Positions 20,058-29,490 are shown, counted from the first letter of the stretch. The stretch is DNA of 64,000 bases from Candidatus Nitrotoga arctica (GCF_918378365.1 NZ_OU912926.1:2046001-2110000); one strand, 5' to 3'. Program-made: numbers and translations. The notes: generated by a model from the letters alone, not told the origin.

Positions 20058-20715
20058 GGTTATTATTTAGATCACGGCTATGCAAATGTAGAACAATTGC
20101 GCTAAAAACGGCATGAAACATGGCCTCTGTCAGGCGCTTGGTCTGGGTATTGTAGCGGCTGCAATGGTAGCTGTCATACAGCATTATGCCGTTCGGCAAT
20201 GCATGTCGCATGCCATGCGAAAATTTATAGTCTTTTATTTTCAAGTCCAGCGCACGCAACACCGCAAGATGAGCAATCGCCCCTAAAGCCAACACGACTG
20301 CGCCTAACGGTAAAGAAGCCAGTTCAGCCACCAGATATTGATTGCATTGTCGTACTTCGGCAGGTTCCGGCTTGTTCTGCGGCGGTAGGCAACGCACAGC
20401 ATTAGTAATGCGGCAATCGCTTAAAATCAGTTCGGCATTAGCATGGCCTGCCACATCCAAAGGCTCGGCTTGGTTGGCAAAACCAAATTGACAAAGTGTG
20501 GAATACAGCAATTTTCCGGCAAAATCACCGGTGAATGGCCGACCTGTGCGATTCGCTCCGTGCATACCGGGTGCCAACCCCACTATTAGCAGGCGCGCCT
20601 GCGCATCGCCAAAGGATGGCACCGGGCGAGCATAGTAATCTGGATGCGTTTGGCGCACCTCATCCAGAAAGTTCGCCAAGCGTGGACATAAACAGCAAGC
20701 AGTTGAAAATTTCAT
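20035..20715 (-). CDS. Family 5 uracil-DNA glycosylase (UDGb-like)
   Basis: 226 aa. Removes uracil or deaminated purines from DNA. Family 5 is indicated by [19 protein letters not shown], which lacks the catalytic Asp of family 1, by the N-terminal CCLCPRL and further Cys ([22 protein letters not shown]) expected to bind a 4Fe-4S cluster, and by the C-terminal [14 protein letters not shown]. Start at the Met before KFSTACC (20715). It overlaps uvrC, so two DNA-repair genes are coupled with pgsA. Confidence 0.9.
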   Translation of the reverse strand: MKFSTACCLCPRLANFLDEVRQTHPDYYARPVPSFGDAQARLLIVGLAPGMHGANRTGRPFTGDFAGKLLYSTLCQFGFANQAEPLDVAGHANAELILSDCRITNAVRCLPPQNKPEPAEVRQCNQYLVAELASLPLGAVVLALGAIAHLAVLRALDLKIKDYKFSHGMRHALPNGIMLYDSYHCSRYNTQTKRLTEAMFHAVFSAIVLHLHSRDLNNNLDPNNRV

Positions 20716-21215
20716 ACTAAAAAATAAAATACCGCGGATATCCAAATTAATTAAAGTAGACCCAGCGAACTTTGCATACCCTTATTACGAGAATTAATAT
20801 ATACATATTTTGTAAAAATATGAACGACGTTCAGTTCCAAGTGCACGAAATTATTAAAGTTTTAACCCGTGCCAGCAACTCAATCGTATAGCCTGAATTG
20901 CCTTCGTCGTGAACGTTGTATGCGATACATTTATAAACTTAGTATTTTAATTTTCACATATCCAGATAGATATTTCTAATTCGTCGGCTCTCGACGACAA
21001 TAACATTTACTGTATTTCAAGTAGTTAGAATTATCATGCAAACTTTCTGTTGCCATGTAACGACACAAATATTCCAATTATCTAGTATTAGTATCATCTA
21101 CATATCAAAAATACAATACTAATTAATTGTTTATTAAAAAATTAATTAGTATTGGCATGATAGATGCTTAGTTTATCAATACAGCAATATTGCTGAGCTG
21201 ATATTAAGGAAAAAG
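20716..21215. other. AT-rich intergenic region
   Basis: 500 bp between the UDG gene and the EF-hand gene with no plausible coding frame. It is markedly AT-rich and carries the 15-bp inverted repeat described at 21114-21154, plus the ribosome site of the downstream gene (TAAGGAAAAAG). Confidence 0.6.
21114..21154. repeat. Perfect 15-bp inverted repeat upstream of EF-hand gene
   Basis: CAATACTAATTAATT at 21114-21128 is repeated as its exact reverse complement at 21140-21154, loop 11 nt. There is no following T-run, so it is not a canonical terminator for the plus strand. It lies 62 bp before the EF-hand start and could be an operator, a leader hairpin or the terminus of a small palindromic element. 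Confidence 0.6.
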
Positions 21216-21494
21216 ATGAATTATTCTTCAACTTTACAAAATAAAGCGGCCCAATCAATAGCTCTTGCTTCCATGCTGTTAATTGGCGCGATTGGCATTG
21301 TTCAGGCTGATTCTGTTACAAAAGAAGGTGCGCCGTCTTGGGCAGCTTACGACACAAACAATGATAGCTCTGTTAGTTTGGAAGAAGCCACAACTAATAA
21401 AATGCCCATTCAAGTATTCAAAGAGCTGGATACCAACCATGACGGCAAATTGAGCTCAGATGAGTTCAACAAAGAAAGTAGGCCTATGAAATAA
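21216..21494 (+). CDS. Small exported EF-hand protein
   Basis: 92 aa with an N-terminal hydrophobic signal (about 14-31, ending IVQADS). Two EF-hand calcium loops follow: DTNNDSSVSLEE (about 46-57) and DTNHDGKLSSDE (about 72-83), each with acidic residues at loop positions 1, 3 and 12. Probably a periplasmic Ca2+-binding protein of unknown partner. Good ribosome site AAGGAAAAAG and a strong terminator behind it, so it is a one-gene transcript. Confidence 0.8.
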   Translation: MNYSSTLQNKAAQSIALASMLLIGAIGIVQADSVTKEGAPSWAAYDTNNDSSVSLEEATTNKMPIQVFKELDTNHDGKLSSDEFNKESRPMK

Positions 21495-21534
21495 TGTGAG
21501 TTTGTTCTGTTTTTTCATGAAAGCTCCCCTTCTG

Positions 21535-21564
21535 GTGCGTCAGCTCCCCTGACGCACTTTTTTT
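21535..21564 (+). terminator. Rho-independent terminator after EF-hand gene
   Basis: Stem GTGCGTCAG / CTGACGCAC (9 bp), 5-nt loop CTCCC, then a run of seven T. Ends the transcript of the EF-hand gene 41 bp after its stop. Confidence 0.9.
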
Positions 21565-21796
21565 GAATCGCCTAAATATATTTTGTCCATATTTAAACAA
21601 ATTGAGTCAAAACAAAATTCCGCATTAGATATGTAAACCCAAAATTACATTTGTGACATCGTAAGACTAGGAGCCTGCCCGCCTTCACATTCACTGACTA
21701 ACAACTTGGATTGTGCGAGCACACGTAATCATGTTTACAAAAAAATATTTCAGATTGTCATCAAATCACTTTTCAGACTCTCAAGAACGACCATTA

Positions 21797-22312
21797 TCAT
21801 CGTAACTCAGCACCCATAAAATCACCTTTGCCGACTTCCAGACCATTGTGCCGCAAGATCGCATAAGCCGTGGTGGCATGGAAGAAAAATTGCGGCAGAC
21901 CATAGTTAGATAGGTAAGTGTGGCCAACCATTTTTTTCTCTTTGGGTGTGCCCGGGCGCAACACGATTTCACGCGTTTCGCTGCCTTCGAATTGTGCGGG
22001 CGTTAGACTTTCGATAAACGACAAAGTCTTGCCAATTCGTTCCTGTAACTCGGCGAAGGTTTGTTCGTTATCGTCATACGCAGGTACCTCAACCCCTGCC
22101 AGCCGCGCTGACACACTCTTGGCAAAATCGGTGGCAATTTGCACTTGGCGGTTCAAGGGAAACATATCAGGGAATAGCCGTGCATCCAACAATACTGTCG
22201 GTTTAAATTTTTTCTCGATAGCGTATGCTTCAGCCTTGGTCAAAATAACGCTGAGGCTGTTCAGTAGCTGTTTGAAAACGGGTACGGACGTGGTGTACAT
22301 ATAAGTGGCCAT
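21797..22312 (-). CDS. DUF1993 family protein (DinB-like fold)
   Basis: 171 aa. The family pattern is visible: SVPVFKQLLNSLSVILTKAE at the start, ARLFPDMFPLNRQVQIATDFAK, ELQERIGKTLSFIE, and a C-terminal TYLSNYGLPQFFFHATTAYAILRHNG. The predicted four-helix bundle resembles DinB/YfiT proteins; no activity is known. Stands alone. Confidence 0.88.
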   Translation of the reverse strand: MATYMYTTSVPVFKQLLNSLSVILTKAEAYAIEKKFKPTVLLDARLFPDMFPLNRQVQIATDFAKSVSARLAGVEVPAYDDNEQTFAELQERIGKTLSFIESLTPAQFEGSETREIVLRPGTPKEKKMVGHTYLSNYGLPQFFFHATTAYAILRHNGLEVGKGDFMGAELR

Positions 22313-22902
22313 AGATTTTTCTCGGTTAATTGATAAAAGTTATTTGCATACACTAAAATTTAAGCTTTACATGAATACGCATGGTTTCCCTTGCAATTAT
22401 GATTTTATAGGAATCTCAATTAGCATTACACTTAATTTAACAGCCCAAAACTCCATCAACTGTGCAGCAACTACACTAACCTAACACAAGGGGCAGCAGA
22501 GTGCCCTTGGAACATTCTGGAGCACTCTATAGCTCCAACTTCACTCGAAAGACGTTCGGTGCCAGCGATAGAAAGTATTTATATATTTATTACTTTTTAA
22601 TAAAAATTACATTAAATCACTGAAATTCAAGATAACTCAGTCTGAACCGCAGTTCGTTTTATTTAACTTGACAGGTATCTAGAATGAATTTCCTTCTTAT
22701 TCTTCAACTTTGGATGCATAATTTTATGCTTGTGAAGCTCTGTTCCATTCTTGGCTAGTAGTAGATCACAATGCCTATGGCATGACACCATCAGAAAAGC
22801 TAAACAAGAAGTAGAAAGATCTTTCATACTCTACAAGAGACATACGCGGTATTCTGAGCTAAGTAAAAGCTACAAGATGACCATTAGTGCAAAGGTGAAA
22901 TG
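22313..22902. other. AT-rich intergenic region
   Basis: 590 bp between divergent genes; no credible open frame, RNA gene or clear hairpin terminator seen. It contains only the ribosome site AAAGGTG for the next gene. Confidence 0.5.
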
Positions 22903-23184
22903 ATGTTTAATAAAGAAATCGTCATGGAAACACTCAATTGTTTACCAAATGCATACCCGCAAATGCTTGAAAAACGATTTCCTCATGTCCTCAGTAAAAT
23001 TATTGAGCTCTGGGATTCACCTCATTGCGAAGCCTATTTCACCGACCTGCTACAACCCAATGGTCGTGGTGGTGGGAGACTGAATCGAGATGGCTTCCCA
23101 GATGAGGCATGGCAGGAAATATTCCAACTGAACGAGCTTTGCTGGATGCGCCGGTCTAAACTTGACGACAGTCAGTATTATTGA
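22903..23184 (+). CDS. Conserved-looking hypothetical protein
   Basis: 93 aa, soluble, no signal. Contains AYPQMLEKRFPHVLSKIIELWD, CEAYFTDLL, and GFPDEAWQEIFQLNELCWMR; the pattern of a regularly spaced helix and a conserved glycine-rich turn (NGRGGGRLNRDGFP) suggests a small helical protein, but I cannot name a family. The second of two adjacent ATGs is preferred for ribosome-site spacing (AAAGGTG). Confidence 0.6.
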   Translation: MFNKEIVMETLNCLPNAYPQMLEKRFPHVLSKIIELWDSPHCEAYFTDLLQPNGRGGGRLNRDGFPDEAWQEIFQLNELCWMRRSKLDDSQYY

Positions 23185-23235
23185 ACAATGAAGTGAGTTT
23201 CTGGGTTCCATACAGAAACACCCTTCAAGCAATCT

Positions 23236-23682
23236 TTATGCTCGAGTCAGCTTGCCATTCTTTACCTTGACACGATCTCCTACCTGATAGCTAGTTCTTG
23301 AAGAATACTTGAAGGTCTTGCTGGAGCCGTCCTCCATCTCTACGAGAACGTGATATCTGATTCCAGATTTTGATTTTTTCTCCACCTGATGGCCGACATA
23401 AGCACCCCCTACAAGCCCTCCAATAGTTGCTAAATCTTGACCTCTCCCCCCTCCCACTTGGTGACCCACTACGCCACCCAAGACGCCACCGGTGACAGCT
23501 CCAACACCGCTCCCCTGTCCCTCAATTTTTATGGTCTTCACATCTGTGACCGTACCGCACTCATTACAAATTGCTTGAGCTCCTTGAGCTCCTTGAGCTG
23601 CTTGACTAAAAATAGCGATCGTTAGAACAGTGGATATAACCATTGTGATCCGAGATGAGAAATAATATTTAGAACGTTTCAT
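23236..23682 (-). CDS. Glycine-zipper 2TM domain outer-membrane protein
   Basis: 148 aa. Signal peptide to about residue 30 (cleavage near SQAAQG). Two glycine-zipper helices are clear: GAVTGGVLGGVVGHQVGGG and LATIGGLVGGAYVGHQVEKK, as in SlyB/17-kDa antigen proteins that sit in the envelope. A C-terminal beta domain (MEDGSSKTFKYSS) follows. The start is placed at the ATG preceded by TGGAGGAATT. Just after the signal the DNA has tandem 9-bp repeats coding GAQGAQ. Confidence 0.85.
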   Translation of the reverse strand: MKRSKYYFSSRITMVISTVLTIAIFSQAAQGAQGAQAICNECGTVTDVKTIKIEGQGSGVGAVTGGVLGGVVGHQVGGGRGQDLATIGGLVGGAYVGHQVEKKSKSGIRYHVLVEMEDGSSKTFKYSSRTSYQVGDRVKVKNGKLTRA

Positions 23683-23978
23683 AATTCCTCCATAAATTTT
23701 TTGGTTAGCGTGAAAAAAGCATATAGAACAATATGTTGTTAACACATACAAATATCATCCAAGCAATTAGTGGATAGGGTATCAATATTACCTTAATTTT
23801 TATTACTAGCATCTTTAGATTTAATGGAGGGGCATTTGTCGGAAACTGTCAATCGCGGATTATGTGAATTTTTGAGTTACCTACCGGAATGATTTCTCCT
23901 TATAATAAACATTCTCTATTTTATTGATGACTGAATTCACCGTAGTGCGGATTAATTCCCCTTTATTAAAGAACACTT

Positions 23979-24332
23979 ATGACGCTAAAGAATAGTAAGC
24001 TGGACAAAATCGTGCTGGATGCACGTCAAAACGCAGAAAAACGTGCTATGGGATATCGCGAGCAAGCACTCAAGATGTATCCTTGGGTTTGTGGTCGCTG
24101 TGCCCGTACCTTTACCCGCGAGAATCTTCAGTTATTAGAAGTCCATCACAAAAATAACAACCATGACCATAATCCCACGGATGGTAGCAACTGGGAGCTT
24201 TTATGTACCTATTGCCATGAAAATGAGCACTCGCGAGTTAAAGACTCAGTAGGTCGTTCCGATGGTAAAAGCCCAGAAACTCTGGCTACCTTTAATCCTT
24301 TCGCAGACCTTAAAAATATCTTAAAAAAATAA
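23979..24332 (+). CDS. YajD-like HNH nuclease
   Basis: 117 aa. Zinc-binding pairs WVCGRC and LLCTYC flank the HNH core LEVHHKNNNHDHNP and CHENEHS, the arrangement of YajD-family HNH proteins. DNA endonuclease activity is expected for the fold; the biological role is unknown. The C-terminal tail NPFADLKNILKK is usual in this family. No clear ribosome site. Confidence 0.88.
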   Translation: MTLKNSKLDKIVLDARQNAEKRAMGYREQALKMYPWVCGRCARTFTRENLQLLEVHHKNNNHDHNPTDGSNWELLCTYCHENEHSRVKDSVGRSDGKSPETLATFNPFADLKNILKK

Positions 24333-24465
24333 TATAGGATATTTATCAGGATCCGAATAACCATTAATAATTGTTCTATTGCATTCCCGAACTAGTCTCA
24401 AACGGTAACGAATAACGCAAGGTACAACATGCACCTGTTAATCTGCGTTTCAATAGTTGAAAGTA

Positions 24466-24732
24466 TTATTGAATGGATGAAAAAAATGGGCGAGAATTTT
24501 TGCTATACATCACGGGCAAATTGAGGCGTTTGGCTTCTTTTTTTATTTTTGCTGCCAAACTATGATTAATAAAATTTGTTACCACTACGATTAGCTCGGT
24601 ATTTTTTGGAATAACCCGAGATTTCTCGCCAGGCTTGCGACCGTTCCAATGTTCGATATCAACAATACCACGACCGAAAAGTTCATCTTTGATAGTTGCG
24701 ACTTTGTCACCCCCTACAATTAATGCAGCCAT
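24466..24732 (-). CDS. DUF2325 domain protein
   Basis: 88 aa. Opens with ALIVGGDKVATIKDEL, then HWNGRKPGEKSRVIP, TELIVVVTNFINHSLA and a final LPVMYSKNS, all characteristic of DUF2325, a short Rossmann-like domain of unknown role. The internal Met at 24732 is preferred because GGGGA lies 6 bp upstream. Confidence 0.8.
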   Translation of the reverse strand: MAALIVGGDKVATIKDELFGRGIVDIEHWNGRKPGEKSRVIPKNTELIVVVTNFINHSLAAKIKKEAKRLNLPVMYSKNSRPFFSSIQ

Positions 24733-25051
24733 TTGATTCCCCATATTTAGTATGTTGGAATCAGTCTAAAAGATAAACTTCTTTTTTAAAACCAATAAGA
24801 TATTATATTCTTTGCAGTATTTAAGCTATGTAAACCTAACTAAACTAGACTTGATAACACAGTAAAACAGCATCAGCTTATTGGCTTTATTGATGCTGCC
24901 ATCAGTTCCAGCTTTGCACTGTTTGTTAGGGTCGCTGCATTCAGTTACATTCCTAAAATGCATTGAATTGGACTTTCAGCTCGCTCGCGTAATTTACCTA
25001 CGGCACGACATAGATTTGACTACACTGATAACAACCAGTACCGGCACATAT
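24733..25051. other. Intergenic region with no recognised feature
   Basis: About 320 bp upstream of the DUF2325 gene and downstream of the EAL gene. A 62-codon plus-strand frame at 24881-25069 overlaps the EAL gene and shows nothing recognisable. No terminator was found for the EAL transcript. Confidence 0.4.
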
Positions 25052-25897
25052 TTAAGCTGCAACGCTTAAGGTCAAATCCACTTGTTCCCAGCTAAGCGCA
25101 GGCGCGGGACGCCCAAGGAAATAGCCTTGCACCCATTGCGCCCCAGCATGTTGTGCAAGTTCAAGTTGGCTTGGGGTTTCAATACCCTCAATAATTACTT
25201 CCGCACCCAGCTCACTAATAATTTCGACCAGCTTGGGTAGAATGCGTTGCATGCGGTTGTTGTGTTCTGCAAGGTGAATAATACTGCTATCAAGTTTCAC
25301 ATAGTCAGGCGAGAATTTGCACAGCCGGTTGATATTGGAATGTTCTTTACCAAAATCATCAATGGCAATTTTGTAGCCCCGTTCACGGTAATTGGCAATG
25401 GCATCATTCAGCAAATTATCTTGACTAACTGCACTTTCGTTAATTTCGATAACAACTTTATCGGTTGGCAAAGAATGATTATGCAATACTTGTTCGAATA
25501 TTTTTCCATGCGAATTGACTGCCACTAGCAGCTCGGGATGTACATTGAGGAATAGCAGCTCTTTGCTTGGGCCCATGTTTAAATAGTTTAGCGTGTGCAA
25601 GGTACGGCATAAACGATCAAACTTTACCAGCTTCTCGGCGACCTCTGCCTGTTTGAACGCGGTGGGCGGAGCGATAGCATTACCTTCAAGATCGAATGCC
25701 CGTAGCAATGCCTCATATCCCAAAAGTGTATTTGTGGCCAAATTAAATATGGGTTGAAACACGCTACGCAATTCCAAACCGATGAAGTTCGCGCGTACAT
25801 CGTTTTCCTGAACTTCAAGTCTATAATCGCTGAGACTGAGACTTAGAACATCGCGTAGCTCATTCTGTAGTGCATTTAAGCGATAAAGTTGTGACAT
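25052..25897 (-). CDS. EAL-domain c-di-GMP phosphodiesterase
   Basis: 281 aa, a stand-alone EAL domain without a sensor or membrane part. Catalytic motifs are present: YEALLR, FLNVHPE, IEINESA, IDDFGKEHSN, VKLDSS, IEGIET and QGYFLGRP; the metal- and substrate-binding E, N, E, DD, K, E and Q positions are filled, but loop 6 is DFGKEHSN rather than the usual DFGTGYSS, so activity or dimer control may differ. The gene starts 12 bp after a sulfate-binding-protein gene on the same strand, with its own AAGGGTG ribosome site, so the two probably share a transcript. Confidence 0.9.
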   Translation of the reverse strand: MSQLYRLNALQNELRDVLSLSLSDYRLEVQENDVRANFIGLELRSVFQPIFNLATNTLLGYEALLRAFDLEGNAIAPPTAFKQAEVAEKLVKFDRLCRTLHTLNYLNMGPSKELLFLNVHPELLVAVNSHGKIFEQVLHNHSLPTDKVVIEINESAVSQDNLLNDAIANYRERGYKIAIDDFGKEHSNINRLCKFSPDYVKLDSSIIHLAEHNNRMQRILPKLVEIISELGAEVIIEGIETPSQLELAQHAGAQWVQGYFLGRPAPALSWEQVDLTLSVAA

Positions 25898-25909
25898 GGC
25901 GAAACACCC

Positions 25910-26914
25910 TTATTTCCTGGAATAGATTTGGTCGAACAAGCCTCCATCTTTGAAATGCACTGCCTGCGCTTGTTTCAAGCTGCCAAACACTTCGTTCACG
26001 GTGAATAGCTTGAGCGGCGGCAAGGTGCTGGAATATTTCGCCAGAATCGCTGGATCACGTGGGCGCAATTCATGTTGCGCGGCGATATCTTGTGCTTCCG
26101 GTGAATACAGATGTTGCAGATAGGCTTCCGCTACTTTGCGCGTACCGCGTTTGTCCACCACTTTGTCCACCACGCTCACCGGCAGGTCCGCTACGATGCT
26201 GACAGGCGGATATGCTATGTCGAATTTGTCAGCACCATATTCCTGTTTGATGAGTTGCACCTCGTTTTCAAAGGTAACCAGCACGTCGCCGATATTGCGT
26301 TGTACGAAGGCTGTGGTTGCGCCACGGCCGCCGGATTCCAATATGGGTACATTGGCGAAAATCTTGGCTATCAAGTCTCTTGCCTGCGTTTCATTCCCCC
26401 CTTGTTTGATGATTGAGCCCCAAGCTGCTAGATAAGCATAGCGTCCATTGCCGGAGGTTTTCGGATTGGCAATAATTACCGACACGCCGGTTTTCGCCAA
26501 GTCAGTCCAATTTTTGATGCCTTTGGGATTGCCTTTACGTACCAGGAATACTGAAGTCGAGCTGAAAGGCGAACTGCCGTATGGCAAACGTTCAGCCCAA
26601 TTGGCTGGAACCAAATGTTTGTCGGCCAGAATGTCTACATCAATGGATTGGTTCATCGTCACTACATCTGCTTCCATCCCATCCAAAACAGACCGCGCCT
26701 GTTTGCTGGAGCCGCCATGCGACTGGTTAATGGTCAGATCATCTGCGGTTTTTTGTTTCCAAAATTTGATAAATAGCGGATTGTAATTTTTATAAAATTC
26801 GCGCGACACATCATAGGACGCATTTAGCAGCGTCACCTTGGCAGCAAAGCTGGGTTGCACAACTGTCACTAACATGGCAAGTAACAGGGAGACTGGCAAT
26901 AAATATTTCATCAT
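25910..26914 (-). CDS. sbp: Sulfate ABC transporter substrate-binding protein (copy 1)
   Basis: 334 aa with a signal peptide cleaved near PSFAAK. Family features: [53 protein letters not shown], the PNPKTSGNGR-like NPKTSGNGRYAYLAAWG and the C-terminal FGSLKQAQAVHFKDGGLFDQIY. Delivers periplasmic sulfate (or thiosulfate) to a CysTWA permease, whose genes lie about 26 kb away. Start chosen by AAAGGA 9 bp upstream. Confidence 0.94.
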   Translation of the reverse strand: MMKYLLPVSLLLAMLVTVVQPSFAAKVTLLNASYDVSREFYKNYNPLFIKFWKQKTADDLTINQSHGGSSKQARSVLDGMEADVVTMNQSIDVDILADKHLVPANWAERLPYGSSPFSSTSVFLVRKGNPKGIKNWTDLAKTGVSVIIANPKTSGNGRYAYLAAWGSIIKQGGNETQARDLIAKIFANVPILESGGRGATTAFVQRNIGDVLVTFENEVQLIKQEYGADKFDIAYPPVSIVADLPVSVVDKVVDKRGTRKVAEAYLQHLYSPEAQDIAAQHELRPRDPAILAKYSSTLPPLKLFTVNEVFGSLKQAQAVHFKDGGLFDQIYSRK

Positions 26915-26994
26915 TTCACTTGTTCCTTTCATCATATTCTTCTGCGGCCATATAGCCTTTTATAACCGTTTTTTCCTCTGTCATTCTTTATTAT

Positions 26995-27024
26995 AAAAAC
27001 AGGGCAGATATAACATCTGCCCTG
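26995..27024 (-). terminator. Rho-independent terminator of the porin gene
   Basis: On the minus strand CAGGGCAGAT / ATCTGCCCTG forms a perfect 10-bp stem (27000-27024) with a 5-nt loop, followed by TTTTTATAA. It lies about 75 bp after the stop of the porin gene and separates it from the downstream sbp gene. Confidence 0.85.
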
Positions 27025-27097
27025 AAACTGGACAGAGGTGCCCCGCAGGAAAATCGAGCCTATAAAATATATACATTAAAATTAAATAGTTAAAATT

Positions 27098-28744
27098 TTA
27101 AAAAGCATAGAGTGAAGTTTCAACATACAAAAAACTTGAGTTATCTTTACGCCCGGGCTGTACTAGCTGGGACGTTTTTTTAGTGAAGTCACCGGCCATG
27201 AAGTATACATAGCCCACGTTAAGCCCGATGTATTTGCTAATTGGATACCGCACGCGAATATCGAACTCTTCTCCTATGTTTTTGCCACTTTTACCAGTGG
27301 TATCGCGTAAGTTAGCCCCACCATTCCAGCGGTCAGTGGCACTGGCTAACTCATACCAGTTGTACCCAAAGTCAATTTTTAATTTACTGGTCGGATTAAG
27401 CTCAACGCGAACCTTGGAGGCATGGATATTTTCCATTTGGATATAGTCATTATTGGACCACGGCCTCGCAAAGCCAAACAGACGATCAAAGCGTTGACTG
27501 GTACCGTCTTTTGGGTTTTTATCCCCGCTGGCAAAGCCAACACTGCCACTAAAGCGGGGCTTCCATGCATGTTTGGCGGTATAGCCTGCTTCCAGGTTAT
27601 AGGCGTAAGCATCCTGGTTCAGCCCGCCATCATTGCCCCATTGCTTAGCATAGTTAAAGTCATAATCAAGCCCTGTATCGCCTACAACACCATAACCTCG
27701 TAACCCGCCCGTGTTGATTTCACGGTTTATGTGAGCGCTGGCAGCAGCAATTGTTCCATCCGACGCATATTGAACTTTACTACCATTTTGTCGAAGCAAG
27801 TAATAGTAGGGTTGCAGTGTGACAATTTTGGACCATTTGCGCCAATCCCCGACAGCGCCATAGAACCATTGAGCATGATCGGCTTGATCCGTTGTTTCTA
27901 TCAAGCGAACCATGGGTTGCAGCGCAAACACGTCTGCTTGCCAGTCACTTTTTTGCTGACCTAAAGTTGCCCGTAAGCCTTGAAAGGAATTCGTTGTATT
28001 ACGCCATTCATTACGTGCAACCAAGCGTCTATCTGTTAACTCGAATGCCATGCGACCAACTTTCACACTGATAGGCCTGTCGTTACCCAGATCATCTTTA
28101 CCTAGCGCATCTTTAAAATACAGCTCTCCGTAGCCTTGAATGAAATCAAGCTTATTTATATCCTTATTGTCGGGTGCGAAAACACTGCCAAACCGTCGCG
28201 AATCTTGAATTTCAATGGTCGCGCGCACCGGATCAAATTTACTTTTAACAGCAGCATAAAAGCGGTTACGAAGTAAAATCGGTGTATCTAAAGCATCTTT
28301 ATTACGTCGAAAATCATTGTCACGATATTCATAGCGAATTCGAGATTCCAGGCCCAAATCCACCCAGTCCACATTGTCCAAGCCATCTATATCTTTCAGC
28401 CATGTCTTGTTGAGTTGTCTGACATAGCGAGGAGGTTCAGTTTCACGCTGCAACCCATAACTACGGATTGGAACATAATAGCTGGGGTTTGCTGCCGTGG
28501 TATTTGATGCTTCCGCTTTGGACGATTCTTTAATTTTCAAGGAAGCATTTTCCTTTTCTATCTCCTGTAGTCGTTCTGATATGCGTCTTTTTTGGTCCAA
28601 TTCTTCGGCTTGCTGCTGGCTTAACTCCGGTTCATTTGCCTGCGCAAAGGCAATAAGTGGCGTTATTAGTACGGTACCAGCCAACAGGCTGGCTATTACC
28701 CGTAACCGGGAAGTTTTTTTCTTGTGTAACTGCAATGCTTTCAT
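27098..28744 (-). CDS. Alginate_exp-family outer-membrane porin
   Basis: 548 aa. Signal peptide (SLLAGTVLITPLIAFAQA), a short coiled-coil-like segment (QQQAEELDQKRRISERLQEI), then a beta-barrel with LGLESRIRYEYRDNDF, LLRNRFYAAVK, ISVKVGRMAFELTDRRLVARNEWRNT and a C-terminal Phe (ETSLYAF). The family includes AlgE-like channels and many anion porins. Its position between two sulfate-binding-protein genes suggests an outer-membrane route for sulfate or another oxyanion; this is inference. Good ribosome site AAGGA. Confidence 0.85.
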   Translation of the reverse strand: MKALQLHKKKTSRLRVIASLLAGTVLITPLIAFAQANEPELSQQQAEELDQKRRISERLQEIEKENASLKIKESSKAEASNTTAANPSYYVPIRSYGLQRETEPPRYVRQLNKTWLKDIDGLDNVDWVDLGLESRIRYEYRDNDFRRNKDALDTPILLRNRFYAAVKSKFDPVRATIEIQDSRRFGSVFAPDNKDINKLDFIQGYGELYFKDALGKDDLGNDRPISVKVGRMAFELTDRRLVARNEWRNTTNSFQGLRATLGQQKSDWQADVFALQPMVRLIETTDQADHAQWFYGAVGDWRKWSKIVTLQPYYYLLRQNGSKVQYASDGTIAAASAHINREINTGGLRGYGVVGDTGLDYDFNYAKQWGNDGGLNQDAYAYNLEAGYTAKHAWKPRFSGSVGFASGDKNPKDGTSQRFDRLFGFARPWSNNDYIQMENIHASKVRVELNPTSKLKIDFGYNWYELASATDRWNGGANLRDTTGKSGKNIGEEFDIRVRYPISKYIGLNVGYVYFMAGDFTKKTSQLVQPGRKDNSSFLYVETSLYAF

Positions 28745-28827
28745 TCAGGCGTTCCTTAAAATTATGGGAGATTCAGTGGTCCAGTCAGTCTGGAAATAAC
28801 CCTTGATTGTTTATCTCATTCTTCCGG

Positions 28828-29043
28828 TTATAATTTTGCAATTGATACTTCGGTAGATTTCACTAATGCCACTACGTCTGAGCCGACGCTCAACTCCAGC
28901 TCGTTGATGGAACGGGTGGTAATAACTGAAGTTACCGTACCAAATGGCGTTCCTACCACGACTTCCGATACGACTGGTCCGGTCACGATTTCAATAATCT
29001 TACCCTTGAATTGATTCCTTGTATTAATTGTTTTGATGCTCAT
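28828..29043 (-). CDS. Molbindin-like TOBE-domain protein
   Basis: 71 aa consisting of one Mop/TOBE domain: SIKTINTRNQFKGKIIEI, GPVVSEVVV, ITTRSINELELSVGSDVVALVKSTEV. Molbindins store or buffer molybdate (and tungstate) in hexamers. Start at the ATG preceded by CCGGAGG. It lies in the sulfate-uptake cluster; TOBE domains also bind sulfate-like oxyanions in transporters, so a role in oxyanion homeostasis is plausible. Confidence 0.9.
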   Translation of the reverse strand: MSIKTINTRNQFKGKIIEIVTGPVVSEVVVGTPFGTVTSVITTRSINELELSVGSDVVALVKSTEVSIAKL

Positions 29044-29149
29044 TTTTCCTCCGGAATTGGTCATATCTAACCGACTGCATATCAGTCCTGATATCGAACA
29101 TCGTTATATTCGTATTAGTAATATCGTATTTGCATCGGCAATGAGCTCG

Positions 29150-29404
29150 CTAATTTAGCCATGCGTGCTCCCATTGAATTGCCAAGTGAGATCGCGCAGC
29201 TGTGATTGCATTTATACCTGCCCGAATTTCATAGAGCAGCAGGCTGTTCGAATAACCATTTAACTGTTGCAATATCGCATCGACATTTAAATACTCCTCC
29301 TGATCGGTCCCGATTACGAATTGAAGAACACTTTGATAATTATTCAATTCGCTGTTTGTGTTTACTGCTTGAGCGGCCAATTCGTCTTTGTTGTATGTGT
29401 CCAT
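29150..29404 (-). CDS. Unknown 84-aa protein in sulfate cluster
   Basis: 84 aa, soluble, predicted largely helical (NSELNNYQSVLQFVIG, AILQQLNGYSNSLLLYEIRAGINAIT). Strong ribosome site CAAGGAG before the ATG. It lies between the second sbp gene and the molbindin gene on the same strand, so it is probably part of the same transcription unit. Not recognised. Confidence 0.6.
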   Translation of the reverse strand: MDTYNKDELAAQAVNTNSELNNYQSVLQFVIGTDQEEYLNVDAILQQLNGYSNSLLLYEIRAGINAITAARSHLAIQWEHAWLN

Positions 29405-29490
29405 GAACTACTCCTTGGTTAATGGAAAATCAATTTCTGTAAATTGGAATTAACAACACATTCGACAAATCAGCCAGATATCCATTACCG

